A DNA stretch of 64,000 nt from Cherax quadricarinatus (lineage: Eukaryota; Arthropoda; Malacostraca; Decapoda; Parastacidae). Within the stretch, counting starts at the first letter, position 1. Each line of letters opens with the position of its first letter. Positions 1-10,297 of the stretch are shown piece by piece. Position numbers and translations under genes: made by a program. The stretch lies in contig NC_091383.1 in the NCBI RefSeq assembly GCF_038502225.1, forward strand, positions 2,182,001 through 2,246,000, given 5' to 3'. Under the pieces are notes generated by a model. That model worked only from the letters and a program-made list of their open reading frames with translations. It was not told the origin of the DNA and made no database searches.

Positions 1-199
1 GCCATTATCCCGGAGGGGCCCCAGAAAAGTTTAACTTTGAGGGGCCCTAATCCCGGAGGGGCCCCAGAAAAGTTTAACTTTGAGGGGCCCTAATCCCGGA
101 GGGGCCCGAGAAAAGTTTACCTTTGAGGGGACCTAATCCCAGAGAGGCCCCAGAAAACTTTAACTTTGAGGGCCCCTAATCCCGGAGGGGCCCCAGAAA
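1..199. repeat. 43-bp tandem repeat, about 4.6 copies
   Basis: The segment starting TAATCCCGGAGGGGCC recurs at 48, 91, 134 and 177, always 43 bp apart. The unit is GC-rich at its ends (GGGGCCC) with a short AT-rich middle (AAGTTTAACTTTGA). The GGGGCCC blocks are nearly self-complementary. The array is cut by the window start, so its full length is unknown. No coding function is apparent. Confidence 0.9.
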
Positions 200-360
200 C
201 GACTTTGGTCCACATTGATTAAAAATCTTGAGTCTACTGAATAAGAAGAGGATGCCAAGGGGCCCCATAACAGTTCACTCTTCAGGCCCCCACAATGTTG
301 GTCCCTCACTTCAATACCTGTGTCATGGTGGCATCACCAGGGCTTGTGTCCACTACAAGC
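200..360. other. short unique spacer
   Basis: Non-repetitive sequence between the 43-bp repeat and the 21-bp array. I see no gene, RNA or recognisable element in it. It merges into the 21-bp array at about 361. Confidence 0.5.
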
Positions 361-3300
361 TACAACTATCGTGTAGTCGGCACCACAACAGCTGTAGTCG
401 GCACAACAACAGCTGTAGTCGGCACCACAACAGTTGTAGTCGGCACCACAACAGCTGTAGTCGGCACCACAACAGTTGTAGTCGAGACAACAACAGCTGT
501 AGTCGGCACCACAACAGCTGTAGTCGGCACCACAACAGCTGTAGTCGACACAACAACAGCTGTAGTCGGCACCACAAAAGCTGTAGTCGGCACCACAACA
601 GCTGTAGTCGGCACCACAAAAGCTGTAGTCGGCACCACAACAGCTGTAGTCGGCACCACAACAGCTGTAGTCGACACAACAACAGCTGTAGTCGACACAA
701 CAACAGCTGTAGTCGACACAACAACAGCGGTAGTCGACACAACAACAGCTGTATTCGGCACCACAACAGCTGTAGTCGGCACCACAACAGCTGTAGTCGA
801 CACAACAGCGGGAGTAGACACAACAACAGTTGTAGTCGACACAACAACAGCTGTAATCGACACCACAACAGTTGTAGTCGACACAACAACAGCTGTAGTC
901 GACACCACAACAGCTGTAGTCGACACAACAACAGCTGTAGTCGACACAACAACAGCTGTAGTCGACACCACAACAGCTGTAGTCGACACCACAACAGCTG
1001 TAGTCGACACAACAACAGCTGTAGTCGACACAACAACAGCTGTAGTCGACACAACAACAGCTGTAATCGACACCACAACAGCTGTAGTCGACACAACAAC
1101 AGCTGTAGTCGACACCACAACAGCTGTAACCGACACAACAACAGCTGTAGTCGACACCACAACAGCTGTAGTCGACACCACAACAGCTGTAGTCGACACC
1201 ACAACAGCTGTAGTCGACACCACAACAGCTGTAGTCGACACCACAACAGCTGTAGTCGACACAACAAAAGCTGTAGTCGACACCACAACAGCTGTAGTCG
1301 ACACCACAACAGCTGTAGTCGACACCACAACAGCTGTAGTCGACACCACAACAGCTGTAGTCGACACCACAACAGCTGTAGTCGACACAACAACAGCTGT
1401 AGCCGACACCACAACAGCTGTAGTCGACACAACAACAGCTGTAGTCGACACCAAACAGCTGTAGTTGAGACAACAACAGCTGTAATCGACACCACAACAG
1501 CTGTAGTCGACACAACAACAGCTGTAGTCGACACCACAACAGCTGTAGTCGACACAACAACAGCTGTAGTCGACACCACAACAGCTGTAGTCGACACCAC
1601 AACAGCTGTAGTCGACACCACAACAGCTATAGTCGACACAGCAACAGCTGTAGTCGACACCAAAACAGCTGTAGTCGACACAACAACAGCTGTAATCGAC
1701 ACCACAACAGCTGTAGTCGACACAACAACAGCTGTAGTCGACACAACAACAGCAGTAGTCGACACCACAACAGCTGTAGTCGACAACACAAAAGCTGTAG
1801 TCGACACCACAACAGCTGTAGTCGACACCACAGCAGCTGTAGTCGACACAACAACAGCTGTAGTCGACACCACAACAGCTGTAGTCGACACAAAAACAGC
1901 TGTAGTCGACACAACAACAGCTGTAGTCGACACCACAACAGCTGTAGTCGACACCACAACAGCTGTAGTCGACACAACAACAGCAGTAGTCGACACCACA
2001 ACAGCTGTAGTCGACACAACAGCAGCTGTAGTCGACACCAAACAGCTGTAGTCGACACAACAACAGCTGTAATCGACACCACAACAGCTGTAGTCGACAC
2101 AACAACTGCTGTAGTCGACACCACAACAGCTGTAGTCGACACAACAACAGCTGTAGTCGACACAACAACAGCTGTAGTCGACACCACAACAGCTGTAGTC
2201 GACACCACAACAGCTGTAGTCGACACAACAACAGCTGTAGTCGACACAACAACTGCTGTAGTCGACACCACAACAGCTGTAGTCGACACCACAACAGCTG
2301 TAGTCGACACAACAACAGCTGTAGTCGACACAACAACTGCTGTAGTCGACACAACAACAGCTGTAGTCGACACAACAACAGCTGTAGTCGACACAACAAC
2401 AGCTGAAGTCGACACCACAACAGCTGTAGTCGGCACCACAACAGCTGTAGTCGACACAACAACAGCTGTAATCGACACCACAACAGCTGTAGTCGACACA
2501 ACAATAGCTGTAGTCGACACCACAACAGCTGTAGTCGACACCACAACAGCTGTAGTCGGCACCACAACAGCTGTAGTCGACACAACAACAGCTGTAGTCG
2601 ACACCACAACAGCTGTAGTCGACACCACAACAGCTGTAGTCGACACAACAACAGCTGTAGTCGACACAACAACAGCTGTAGTCGACACCACAACAGCTGT
2701 AGTCGACACCACAACAGCTGTAGTCGGCACCACAACAGCTGTAGTCGACACCACAACAGCTGTAGTCGACACAACAACAGCTGTAGTCGACACCACAACA
2801 GCTGTAGTCGACACCACAACAGCTGTAATCGACACCACAACAGCTGTAGTCGACACCACAACAGCTGTAGTCGACACCACAACAGCTGTAGTCGACACCA
2901 CAACAGCTGTAGTCGACACCACAACAGCGGTAGTCGACACAACAACAGCTGTAGTCGACACCACAACAGCTGTAGTCGACACCACAACAGCTGTAGTCGA
3001 CACCACAACAGCTGTAGTCGACACCACAACAGCTGTAGTCGACACAACAACAGCTGTAGTCGACTCCACAACAGCTGTAGTCGACACCACAACAGCTGTA
3101 GTCGACACCACAACAGCTGTAGTCGACACAACAACAGCTGTAGTCGACACCAAACAGCTGCAGTCGACACAACAACAGCTGTAATCGACACCACAACAGC
3201 TGTAGTCGACACAACAACTGCTGTAGTCGACACCACAACAGCTGTAGTCGACACCACAACAGCTGTAGTCGACACAACAACAGCTGTAGTCGACACCACA

Positions 3301-3966
3301 ACAGCTGTAGTCGACACAACAACAGCTGTAGTCGACACAACAACAGCTGTAGTCGACACAACAACAGCTGGAGTCGACACCACAACAGCTGTAGTCGACA
3401 CCACAACAGCTGTAGTCGACACCACAACAGCTGTAGTCGACACAACAACAGCTGTAGTCGACACAACAACAGCTGTAGTCGACACCACAACAGCTGTAGT
3501 CGACACCAAACAGCTGTAGTCGGCACCACAACAGCTGTAGACGGCACCACAACAGCTGTAGTCGGCACCACAACAGCTGTAGTCGACACAACAACAGCTG
3601 TAGTCGGCACCACAACAGCTGTAGTCAACACCACAACAGCTGTAGTCGACACCACAACAGCTGTAGTCGGCACCACAACAGCTGTAGTCAACACCACAAC
3701 AGCTGTAGTCGGCACCACAACAGCTGTAGTCGACACCACAACAGATGTAGTCGGCACCACAACAGCTGTAGTCGACACAACAACAGCTGTAGTCGGCACC
3801 ACTACAGCTGTAGTCAACACTACAACAGCTGTAGTCGACACCACAACAGCTGTAGTCGGCACCACAACAGCTGTAGTCAACACCACAACAGCTGTAGTCG
3901 GCACCACAACAGCTGTAGTCAACACCACAACAGCTGTAGTCGACACCACAACAGCTGTAGTCAACT
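361..3966. repeat. 21-bp minisatellite (array A), about 171 units
   Basis: The unit reads approximately ACAGCTGTAGTCGACACC plus AACA or CACA and repeats every 21 bp. Most units hold a CAGCTG (PvuII-type) and a GTCGAC (SalI-type) palindrome. The period is a multiple of three and the unit lacks stops in several frames, so long open frames exist on both strands; they encode only seven-residue repeats and are a by-product. Units with GTCGGC instead of GTCGAC cluster at the two edges (about 361-800 and 3515-3930), and the middle is nearly all GTCGAC. Occasional 19-bp units (for example near 1450, 2038, 3150 and 3507) shift the phase. No retroelement seed for this unit is recognisable in the window. 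Confidence 0.95.
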
Positions 3967-4061
3967 GTATTACATAAAACTGTATTATACAATCGTTGTT
4001 GTGGCTTAACAAGAAAAAGTATGTTGATGCAGAGTTGAAATTCTGATAACGAGGTAGAGAA

Positions 4062-4105
4062 CACCTGCCACAACACCTGCCACAACACCTGCCACAACAC
4101 CTGCT
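4062..4105. repeat. 12-bp tandem repeat
   Basis: CACCTGCCACAA is repeated about 3.5 times just outside the left LTR boundary. The rest of 3967-4113 is unique AT-rich sequence with no gene. Confidence 0.85.
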
Positions 4106-4113
4106 AACTTTAA

Positions 4114-4393
4114 TATCATGTGGGAGTTCGACATGTGGATTAGGTAAGAAATACTCACGTAGGCTGGTAGTACGTATAATTACAGATAATGTGTGTAACG
4201 CCCTTACAGCCGTGACCTGCCTCCTTGCTCACACTCGTAACACTCCTGACTGGCCGCCCACAGTACCCAGTGAGAGGGTCTTTGAAATAATGCCAGGTCA
4301 GCGCAATATGAGTTCAGACAGTGACTCAGGCAGAGACGGTTGGTCGTTGAGTCAACGGTACACTGGTTACTGGTAACTGGTTACTACTACTGA
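4114..4393 (-). repeat. 3' LTR
   Basis: About 275-280 bp that reappear at 12435-12715. In element orientation the LTR ends ...CTCCCACA(TGATA). Visible differences from the other LTR are a C/T near 4134, a small change near 4230-4235 (CTCCTGACT against CTGACTGACT), one C/T and one G/A. This is about 98% identity, estimated by eye. No strong TATA box is seen. Confidence 0.85.
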
Positions 4394-4841
4394 GAGCTCG
4401 GCGACGCTAACGTATGTCGTCCCGACATACAACTAATACAAACTAGAGATGGCAGGTATACGGCTTGGGCTGATTCTATACAATGTCAAAGTACACAACA
4501 ATTAAACATTATAACATACATAAGTAGAACATTGGAATGGAAGCTTACGTAACTGAAACTGTAATGCAATACAAGGTATACTATAGTACAACTTAAAACT
4601 CAACAAATGAACAACGAACTCAACGTTGAGATTACAAGTGATAAAAAAAAAAATTTTGATCGATCGATCTGTATTCATGTGATCTACGGATTCTGAGGAA
4701 GGAATATATACAAAGAAAGAGTGTTTAACAGAAAGGCAGATTCGGTGCACTCAAATCTAGACTGTTAACTCTCAGAATGCGGAGAGAACATGAACACAAA
4801 AAAAAAATTCTTGAATACTGATAAGTTGATACTGTAATTAT
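4394..4841 (-). other. 3' non-coding region of the LTR element, with hairpin
   Basis: Between the pol stop and the 3' LTR there is no convincing gene. The 82-codon frame at 4502-4750 has no recognisable motif. At 4412-4430 there is a perfect 8-bp inverted repeat (GTATGTCG and CGACATAC) around a 3-nt loop, which would form a hairpin in the transcript close to the LTR. The expected purine-rich primer tract directly beside the LTR is not obvious. Confidence 0.6.
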
Positions 4842-7800
4842 TCATCTATACAGGTTATTTACATTTAACCCCAACTCTGCTAGGGTGAGATTGACATATG
4901 CAGAATGGGTGTCATCTCTGGGAGGATCAAACTCTGTAGCATTGGCTAACTCATGCTGTATTTGAGGCAAATCTGAATTGGAAGTTACAAATGATACTTG
5001 AGGATTTCTCAATACCTGTCGTGTACGTAGGGAATAACGACATTCAGGTTGATCGTCTGACTGAGTATCAGAGGAAGAGAGTACAGGATCAGGAGGATTG
5101 TCAGAGTCTGTCACATTAGTCTGGGTTGGAACATCATTATCATCACATACTAACTTCATATGATCTAAATGCGATTCTTTATACTGACCAGTACTAATCT
5201 CTCTAACCTTATACTTATTACCAGTGATATGTTCAACTACTCGATAAGGACCAACAAACTTTTGATCAAGCTTTGGCATTGCAGACGTTTTGTTAAAGTT
5301 AATCAGCATAACTCTCGAACCTACTTTGATTTTGGATGGCTTTGCTCGAGTGTTTGCGACTCTTGTAAATTCTGCTGTTGATTTATGAAGTGTTTCACGG
5401 ATTCTTCTAAAAACACTTTGAGCTAAGCTGGTACGAGTTGCTATGAAATCATCAGGGTTGTAATTTGGTTTCGGATTAGAATATAACAACTCATAAGGCA
5501 AACGTTTATCTACACCATACAATGCATAATGTGGAGTGTCACCTATAGAAACATTGTAAGCAGAATTTATAGCACACTGCACATCAGGTATAACTTCATC
5601 CCAAGTTTCACTGTTGGGATTGATAGTGGCTCTCAAGACATCAAGTACTTTCTTATTGGTTCGTTCCGCTAACCCATTGCTGGCAGGATGATGAGGAACA
5701 ATGGTGGATTTAGAGATCTTGTACAAGGTACACAAATTTTCAAGAATCTCATTACAGAATTCACCTCCATTATCTGTTACTAGGGACTTAGGGGTGGTAT
5801 GCCTGCAGATAATGCGTTCTTTAAACGCTTTAGCTACTGTCTCGGCAGTCTTATCTGCAATAGGAACTAACTCACAATATCTGGTGAAATGGTCTACCAT
5901 AACACACAGATGTTTGTTACCTTGGAGGGAACATTGGAAATTAGTTAACAAATCTAGCGCAACTCTTTCCCACGGTTCGCTAGTAGTTGGATATACTTGG
6001 ATTGGATTAGGACCATTAGCATTGCCTTTATGTTGCATGCAGACACTACATTTCTTAACATACTCAGAAATATCAGTTGCCATACGAGGCCAAAAGTATT
6101 TCAATCTGGCTTGTTTTACTGAACGATCCATACCAGGGTGTGCAACACCTGGTACATCGTGAACTAGCTGTAAGGCTACATTCACTAGTGACTGTGGAAT
6201 TACTAACTGGTATACTCTTCTGCTAGGAGTACCCAACTCGGCTGTTCGATACAGTAATTCTTGGTTCATGACAAAGTCACTGATGGGTGCTGGTGGCTTC
6301 ACAGTCAGAATAAGATCTTCCTGGAGCAGGAATCGAATCACACCAGACCACATGGGATCTGTTCGTTGAGCATTCTTTACATCTTCAGCACTAAATGGAG
6401 GGTCTGCAGTTACTATACTAACATGTCGCGATAAGGCATCTGCGACTACATTTGACTTGCCAGGTAAATGCTCAAAGGTGGGATTGAACTCTTGGATAGT
6501 CAAGGTCCATCTGGCTAACCTTCCAGTAGGTTGTTTGTTCTGGAATAAGGGTATCAGTGGAGCATGGTCTGTCAAGACATGAACAGAGTACTGATAAATA
6601 ATGTCTCGGAAGTGCTTTAAAGACCATACTATTGCTAAAGCTTCTTGCTCAGTTACTGTATAATTACGTTCAGCCTTCGTAAGGACTCGGCTAGCAAATG
6701 CAACTGCGTTGTACTTGCCATCGGTCTTCTGAGCTAGTACGGCACCTATGCCAATTGAACTAGCATCAGTTGTCAGATAGAAGGGCTTAGAAAAATCTGG
6801 AAATTTCAAAATTGGAGCAGATGTTAGCTTTTCTTTTAGAGTTTGGAATGCTCTTTCTTGACGGAAGGTCCAAACAAAAGGAGCATCTTTCTTAAGCAAC
6901 TCAGTTAGAGGAGCAGCTATGGAAGAAAAATTGGCAATGAAGGATCTATAAAAACCTGCTAAGCCCACAAAGGATCTTACGGCATCAGCAGTTTTGGGAG
7001 TTGGAAAATTTAGTACTGCAGTTACTTTACTTTGGTCAGTCGTAACCCCTCTAGGAGTGACTACGTGACCAAGAAACTTAATTTCTGATCTGAAAAATTG
7101 ACATTTAGACAGTTTGATCTTTAAATTGGCTTCTTCAAGCTTACCAAGTACTACATCAAGTCTTTTCAAGTGTGTATCCACGTCTTTAGACATGACGATT
7201 ACGTCATCTAAGTACACCATAAGTGCATTACCTATGAGACCTCTAAAGATATTAGTCATGAGCCTTGAGAACGTGATAGGGGAAGATCGTAATCCAAACG
7301 CCATACGGAGGAAGTGATAATGACCTGTAGGAGTGGAGAATGCAGTTAGCTCTTGGCTGTCCTCGTGAAGAGGGACTTGCCAAAACCCTTGTAACAAATC
7401 TAGGGTTGAAAAGACTTTGTTATCTCCGATATTACGTAAAAGATCACCCAGTACAGGGAGTGGAAAGCGATCTGGAATGGTTTTCGCGTTTAACTTCCTA
7501 AAGTCAATCACTGGGCGCCAAGTACCATCCTTCTTAGGTACTAGTATCAAGGGTGCATTCCAAGGGGAATTGCTAGGTGCAATAACTCCATCATCAAGCA
7601 TTTGATTGATCAATTCTTCTGCGACAGCAACTTGTGAATGAGGCATTCTGTACGCAGGTATGTAGATAGGTCTAGTACCAGGTTCAAGTGGAATACGATG
7701 GGACAATAAGTTCGTTATACCCATCTTCTCACCTGGTAAAGCAATGGCTTTACGACGTTTGTTCAACAGAGTCAACAAACGCTTGACTTCATCTGGGAAG

Positions 7801-9071
7801 TCAGTGGGAGCTAAGTCTTTCTCCTCAACTGGTGGAACAGATTGATCCAGTGAAGTGGATGAGGTCTCCCCGGCAGAAATAGCACCGACCCACTGGTCAG
7901 GTGACAACTCATCCTCTACCTGAACAGGGTAAGGATAGTGAACAAGGTCAACAAGATTGGTATTTGCTCTGAGGCGAACACTGTGACCAGAAGTGTTGGC
8001 CAGGTAGAAATGGATCTTACTATCTCTTACAACATGTAAGGATGGTTCAACAAATAGACCTTTTACTTTGCAAGAATCACTGTCAACTAGGACGTTATCA
8101 CCATCTGGAACACTAGGAACAACTACAGACACTCTAGTGAGAGCACTAGCCGCAACAGAGACGTCTTTCTGCAGACGGCATGTGACATCAACAAGAGATG
8201 GCATTACTAGTTGCAAGTAATTGTTTTCCGACAAGGCGTCCCCTGTGGAGAAACTACTACTCGAACTAGCAGGCATTGCAGGGATAGGTTGTGCACTCAA
8301 GGCAATCTGAGTGTCCTCGGACACTTGAGGCATCGGACTATCCTGCAAGTCTGAAGGTATAGGTGGAACACTGATGGGAGTGACAGAATTACCAGTGCCT
8401 GACCGCTTGGGTACGCTACTGGAGAATGCATTAGCTTGTAAGGACTTAATCCGTACATCATACTCTGCAGCAGTATAACAGATTTCTGATCCAAGCTGGT
8501 AACCCCAGAATGGAACGATCAAGTCGTCAATTTGGGCATGCCATCGATAAGGGTCGAGCACAATGCGTAAGTCTCGCATGGAAGCAAATCCCAGTAGAAG
8601 GTCACCAGGGAAAGTAATCTGGTCGACAACAAGGAAGGAAGCAGTGAAGTCTCTACCTTGGATAGAAAAGGTTAGGGAAGTCCGACCTCGGACACGCAGG
8701 TGAGAACCAGATACTCCACTAAGGGAGGACACATGAGTCGGTTCTACGAGAAGGACATGTCGTAACTGCTTATCCTTAAACAAACTAGACCTAATAATAT
8801 TGACTTGCGCACCAGAGTCCATGAACAAATGAACGGGCGCATTATAAACAGATGCTTGCACTATAGGGCCTATGGTTGCATTGGAAGTTATGTGCAAACA
8901 AAAAGGTGGATTGTCATCAGAAAAGACTTGTTCTACTTCATCCCCAAAATCATCTATGTCAGAGACATGTGAAGCAACATCATCAGCAGGGTTGTCATTC
9001 TCGAGACTGCTTAAGGCTTCAAAGGAATTGTGAACGGGGATGGTGTACTCATTATCACCTACTGTCACCAT
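4842..9071 (-). CDS. pol: Pol polyprotein: protease, RT, RNase H, integrase
   Basis: A 1409-residue Ty3/gypsy Pol that copies the element RNA into DNA and integrates it. Visible in order: retropepsin-type DSGA near residue 85; reverse transcriptase about 460-660 with TLDLL (D558) and the catalytic YLDD at 620-623; RNase H with TTDAS (D769), E810 and D835; DALSR near 878; integrase zinc motif H971, H978, C1008, C1011; integrase catalytic triad D1040, D1100, E1136 (last spacing D35E); and a GPY/F-type module (GPYRVVE) near 1275. No chromodomain follows. The frame is intact. The ATG overlaps the gag stop in ATGGTGA, and the pol frame stays open upstream to about 9131, so expression could be by re-initiation or by a -1 shift within gag. 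The region between about 200 and 430 is serine/proline-rich linker. Confidence 0.93.
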   Translation of the reverse strand: MVTVGDNEYTIPVHNSFEALSSLENDNPADDVASHVSDIDDFGDEVEQVFSDDNPPFCLHITSNATIGPIVQASVYNAPVHLFMDSGAQVNIIRSSLFKDKQLRHVLLVEPTHVSSLSGVSGSHLRVRGRTSLTFSIQGRDFTASFLVVDQITFPGDLLLGFASMRDLRIVLDPYRWHAQIDDLIVPFWGYQLGSEICYTAAEYDVRIKSLQANAFSSSVPKRSGTGNSVTPISVPPIPSDLQDSPMPQVSEDTQIALSAQPIPAMPASSSSSFSTGDALSENNYLQLVMPSLVDVTCRLQKDVSVAASALTRVSVVVPSVPDGDNVLVDSDSCKVKGLFVEPSLHVVRDSKIHFYLANTSGHSVRLRANTNLVDLVHYPYPVQVEDELSPDQWVGAISAGETSSTSLDQSVPPVEEKDLAPTDFPDEVKRLLTLLNKRRKAIALPGEKMGITNLLSHRIPLEPGTRPIYIPAYRMPHSQVAVAEELINQMLDDGVIAPSNSPWNAPLILVPKKDGTWRPVIDFRKLNAKTIPDRFPLPVLGDLLRNIGDNKVFSTLDLLQGFWQVPLHEDSQELTAFSTPTGHYHFLRMAFGLRSSPITFSRLMTNIFRGLIGNALMVYLDDVIVMSKDVDTHLKRLDVVLGKLEEANLKIKLSKCQFFRSEIKFLGHVVTPRGVTTDQSKVTAVLNFPTPKTADAVRSFVGLAGFYRSFIANFSSIAAPLTELLKKDAPFVWTFRQERAFQTLKEKLTSAPILKFPDFSKPFYLTTDASSIGIGAVLAQKTDGKYNAVAFASRVLTKAERNYTVTEQEALAIVWSLKHFRDIIYQYSVHVLTDHAPLIPLFQNKQPTGRLARWTLTIQEFNPTFEHLPGKSNVVADALSRHVSIVTADPPFSAEDVKNAQRTDPMWSGVIRFLLQEDLILTVKPPAPISDFVMNQELLYRTAELGTPSRRVYQLVIPQSLVNVALQLVHDVPGVAHPGMDRSVKQARLKYFWPRMATDISEYVKKCSVCMQHKGNANGPNPIQVYPTTSEPWERVALDLLTNFQCSLQGNKHLCVMVDHFTRYCELVPIADKTAETVAKAFKERIICRHTTPKSLVTDNGGEFCNEILENLCTLYKISKSTIVPHHPASNGLAERTNKKVLDVLRATINPNSETWDEVIPDVQCAINSAYNVSIGDTPHYALYGVDKRLPYELLYSNPKPNYNPDDFIATRTSLAQSVFRRIRETLHKSTAEFTRVANTRAKPSKIKVGSRVMLINFNKTSAMPKLDQKFVGPYRVVEHITGNKYKVREISTGQYKESHLDHMKLVCDDNDVPTQTNVTDSDNPPDPVLSSSDTQSDDQPECRYSLRTRQVLRNPQVSFVTSNSDLPQIQHELANATEFDPPRDDTHSAYVNLTLAELGLNVNNLYR

Positions 9072-10297
9072 GGGACGGTTTGACTGGGGCGCTCGAATTC
9101 CCCCGAATTGGAAGAACGAGCCTGGTTCTGGTTAGTTTGAGAATTGGAAGAATGAGCCTGGTTCTGGTTATTTTGAGAACCACGATATCTGTTTCCTCTA
9201 CGGGTTCTGCGGTTGGAACGGCCACGGAAAGACCTAGAGTACTGAAGGTTATAGAGAGCATTGCACTCAGATGTGTCATGTCCATGTATTCTATGATAAG
9301 TACAGTAGGGAAGATCTGGGTACTCATCATCAGTACGACGTCTCTTAGGGTAACTATCAGGACAATTAATTGCAATATGGCCACGGAAACCACAGTTGTA
9401 ACAATTCCGCCGACTATGGTTACTGAATGTACTATGAATACTACGAGGTGTATAACGACTCTGTACACTGGTTCTTGGTGATCTCTGAGATGGTTGACGA
9501 CCACGATTTGTCTCTGTGGCGCAAACAAGAGGTGGTGCAGACTGAGGCATATGTGTGACATTACTTTTGATACAAGGGAAAGTACCCTGGGGGCACAAGG
9601 AACGTACATGATTTAAGGCTGTAAGTGGTTCCATCGTCACAGTTGGAGGATGAGCCTCATAAGCACACACAGAAGCAGGTGGCATTAGTTCTTTAATTGC
9701 TCCAAAAGCTGCCAATTTAGCAAACGATGCTGTGGATGGTTTATCCTCGTCAGGGACAAAAGATGATGATTGGACAGCATTGATAAATGATGATAAAAGT
9801 TTGTCTAATCTAACAGCAAATGCACTCAACGATTCATTACTCATGGGTGTAGCATTCACTAGTTCCCTAAGAACGACATATGGATCAGCTGTTTTTACTG
9901 GGACAAGGAAAGAACGAATCAGTTCCTCATATTGTGACCACTTAGTAAGATTCCTGAAGTCTCGCATATCAAGGAGATCAACAACGTGAACAGCAGCAGG
10001 GGATCGATAAAGAGCTTCTTTAGCAAGTCTGATAAGACTTTCCTCTGAAGGAGGACCTTCAACTAGAGCACTAGCACGAGAACGAATGGCTGCAAACCAT
10101 GCTTCAAGACTATGTACATGGCCATTGAATAAAGGTAACGCATCAAGGGAATCACGAGTATAACTATAGTATCTCGGTGTCTGGGTCGGTCTGTCAGTCG
10201 CTAAGGAACTGTGAGGACTGATGACAGGGGCAACAGTAGCCTGAGAGGTCTGAGTGTCGACATTCACTAAAGTATCACTTGACGGTATGTGAGACAT
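9065..10297 (-). CDS. gag: Gag nucleocapsid-type protein with zinc knuckle
   Basis: Structural protein that packages the element RNA. I place the start at the ATG at 10297 (MSHIPSS..., about 410 residues). The frame is open to an ATG at 10387, but the extra 30 residues are aromatic and hydrophobic and look like translated AT-rich leader. Counting from the longer start, a C-X2-C-X4-H-X4-C zinc knuckle lies at residues 329-342, followed by a variant C-X2-H-X4-H-X4-C motif at 362-375 and an RG/RS-rich, Asn/Gln-rich basic tail. The tail contains a 12-residue tandem duplication. The stop overlaps the pol ATG by 7 nt in another frame. I infer Gag from position and the zinc knuckle; the N-terminal half has no motif I can name. 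Confidence 0.88.
   Translation of the reverse strand: MSHIPSSDTLVNVDTQTSQATVAPVISPHSSLATDRPTQTPRYYSYTRDSLDALPLFNGHVHSLEAWFAAIRSRASALVEGPPSEESLIRLAKEALYRSPAAVHVVDLLDMRDFRNLTKWSQYEELIRSFLVPVKTADPYVVLRELVNATPMSNESLSAFAVRLDKLLSSFINAVQSSSFVPDEDKPSTASFAKLAAFGAIKELMPPASVCAYEAHPPTVTMEPLTALNHVRSLCPQGTFPCIKSNVTHMPQSAPPLVCATETNRGRQPSQRSPRTSVQSRYTPRSIHSTFSNHSRRNCYNCGFRGHIAINCPDSYPKRRRTDDEYPDLPYCTYHRIHGHDTSECNALYNLQYSRSFRGRSNRRTRRGNRYRGSQNNQNQAHSSNSQTNQNQARSSNSGEFERPSQTVPW
9105..9176 (-). repeat. 36-bp duplication in the gag tail
   Basis: GAATTGGAAGAAYGAGCC and the following bases occur twice, 36 bp apart (9105 and 9141), with a few substitutions. The duplication is in frame and doubles an Asn-Gln/Ser-Ser-Asn stretch near the Gag C-terminus. 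Confidence 0.85.

Noticed and set aside
353..4100. Very long open frames (up to more than 1200 codons) across the 21-bp array A on both strands
   Set aside because: They exist because 21 is a multiple of three and the unit lacks stops in several phases. They overlap each other, encode only seven-residue repeats, and shift phase at every odd-length unit. There is no sign of a real gene.
4502..4750. 82-codon frame between pol and the 3' LTR as a short env or accessory gene
   Set aside because: No recognisable motif, low-complexity AT-rich codons, and it is not needed to explain the element.
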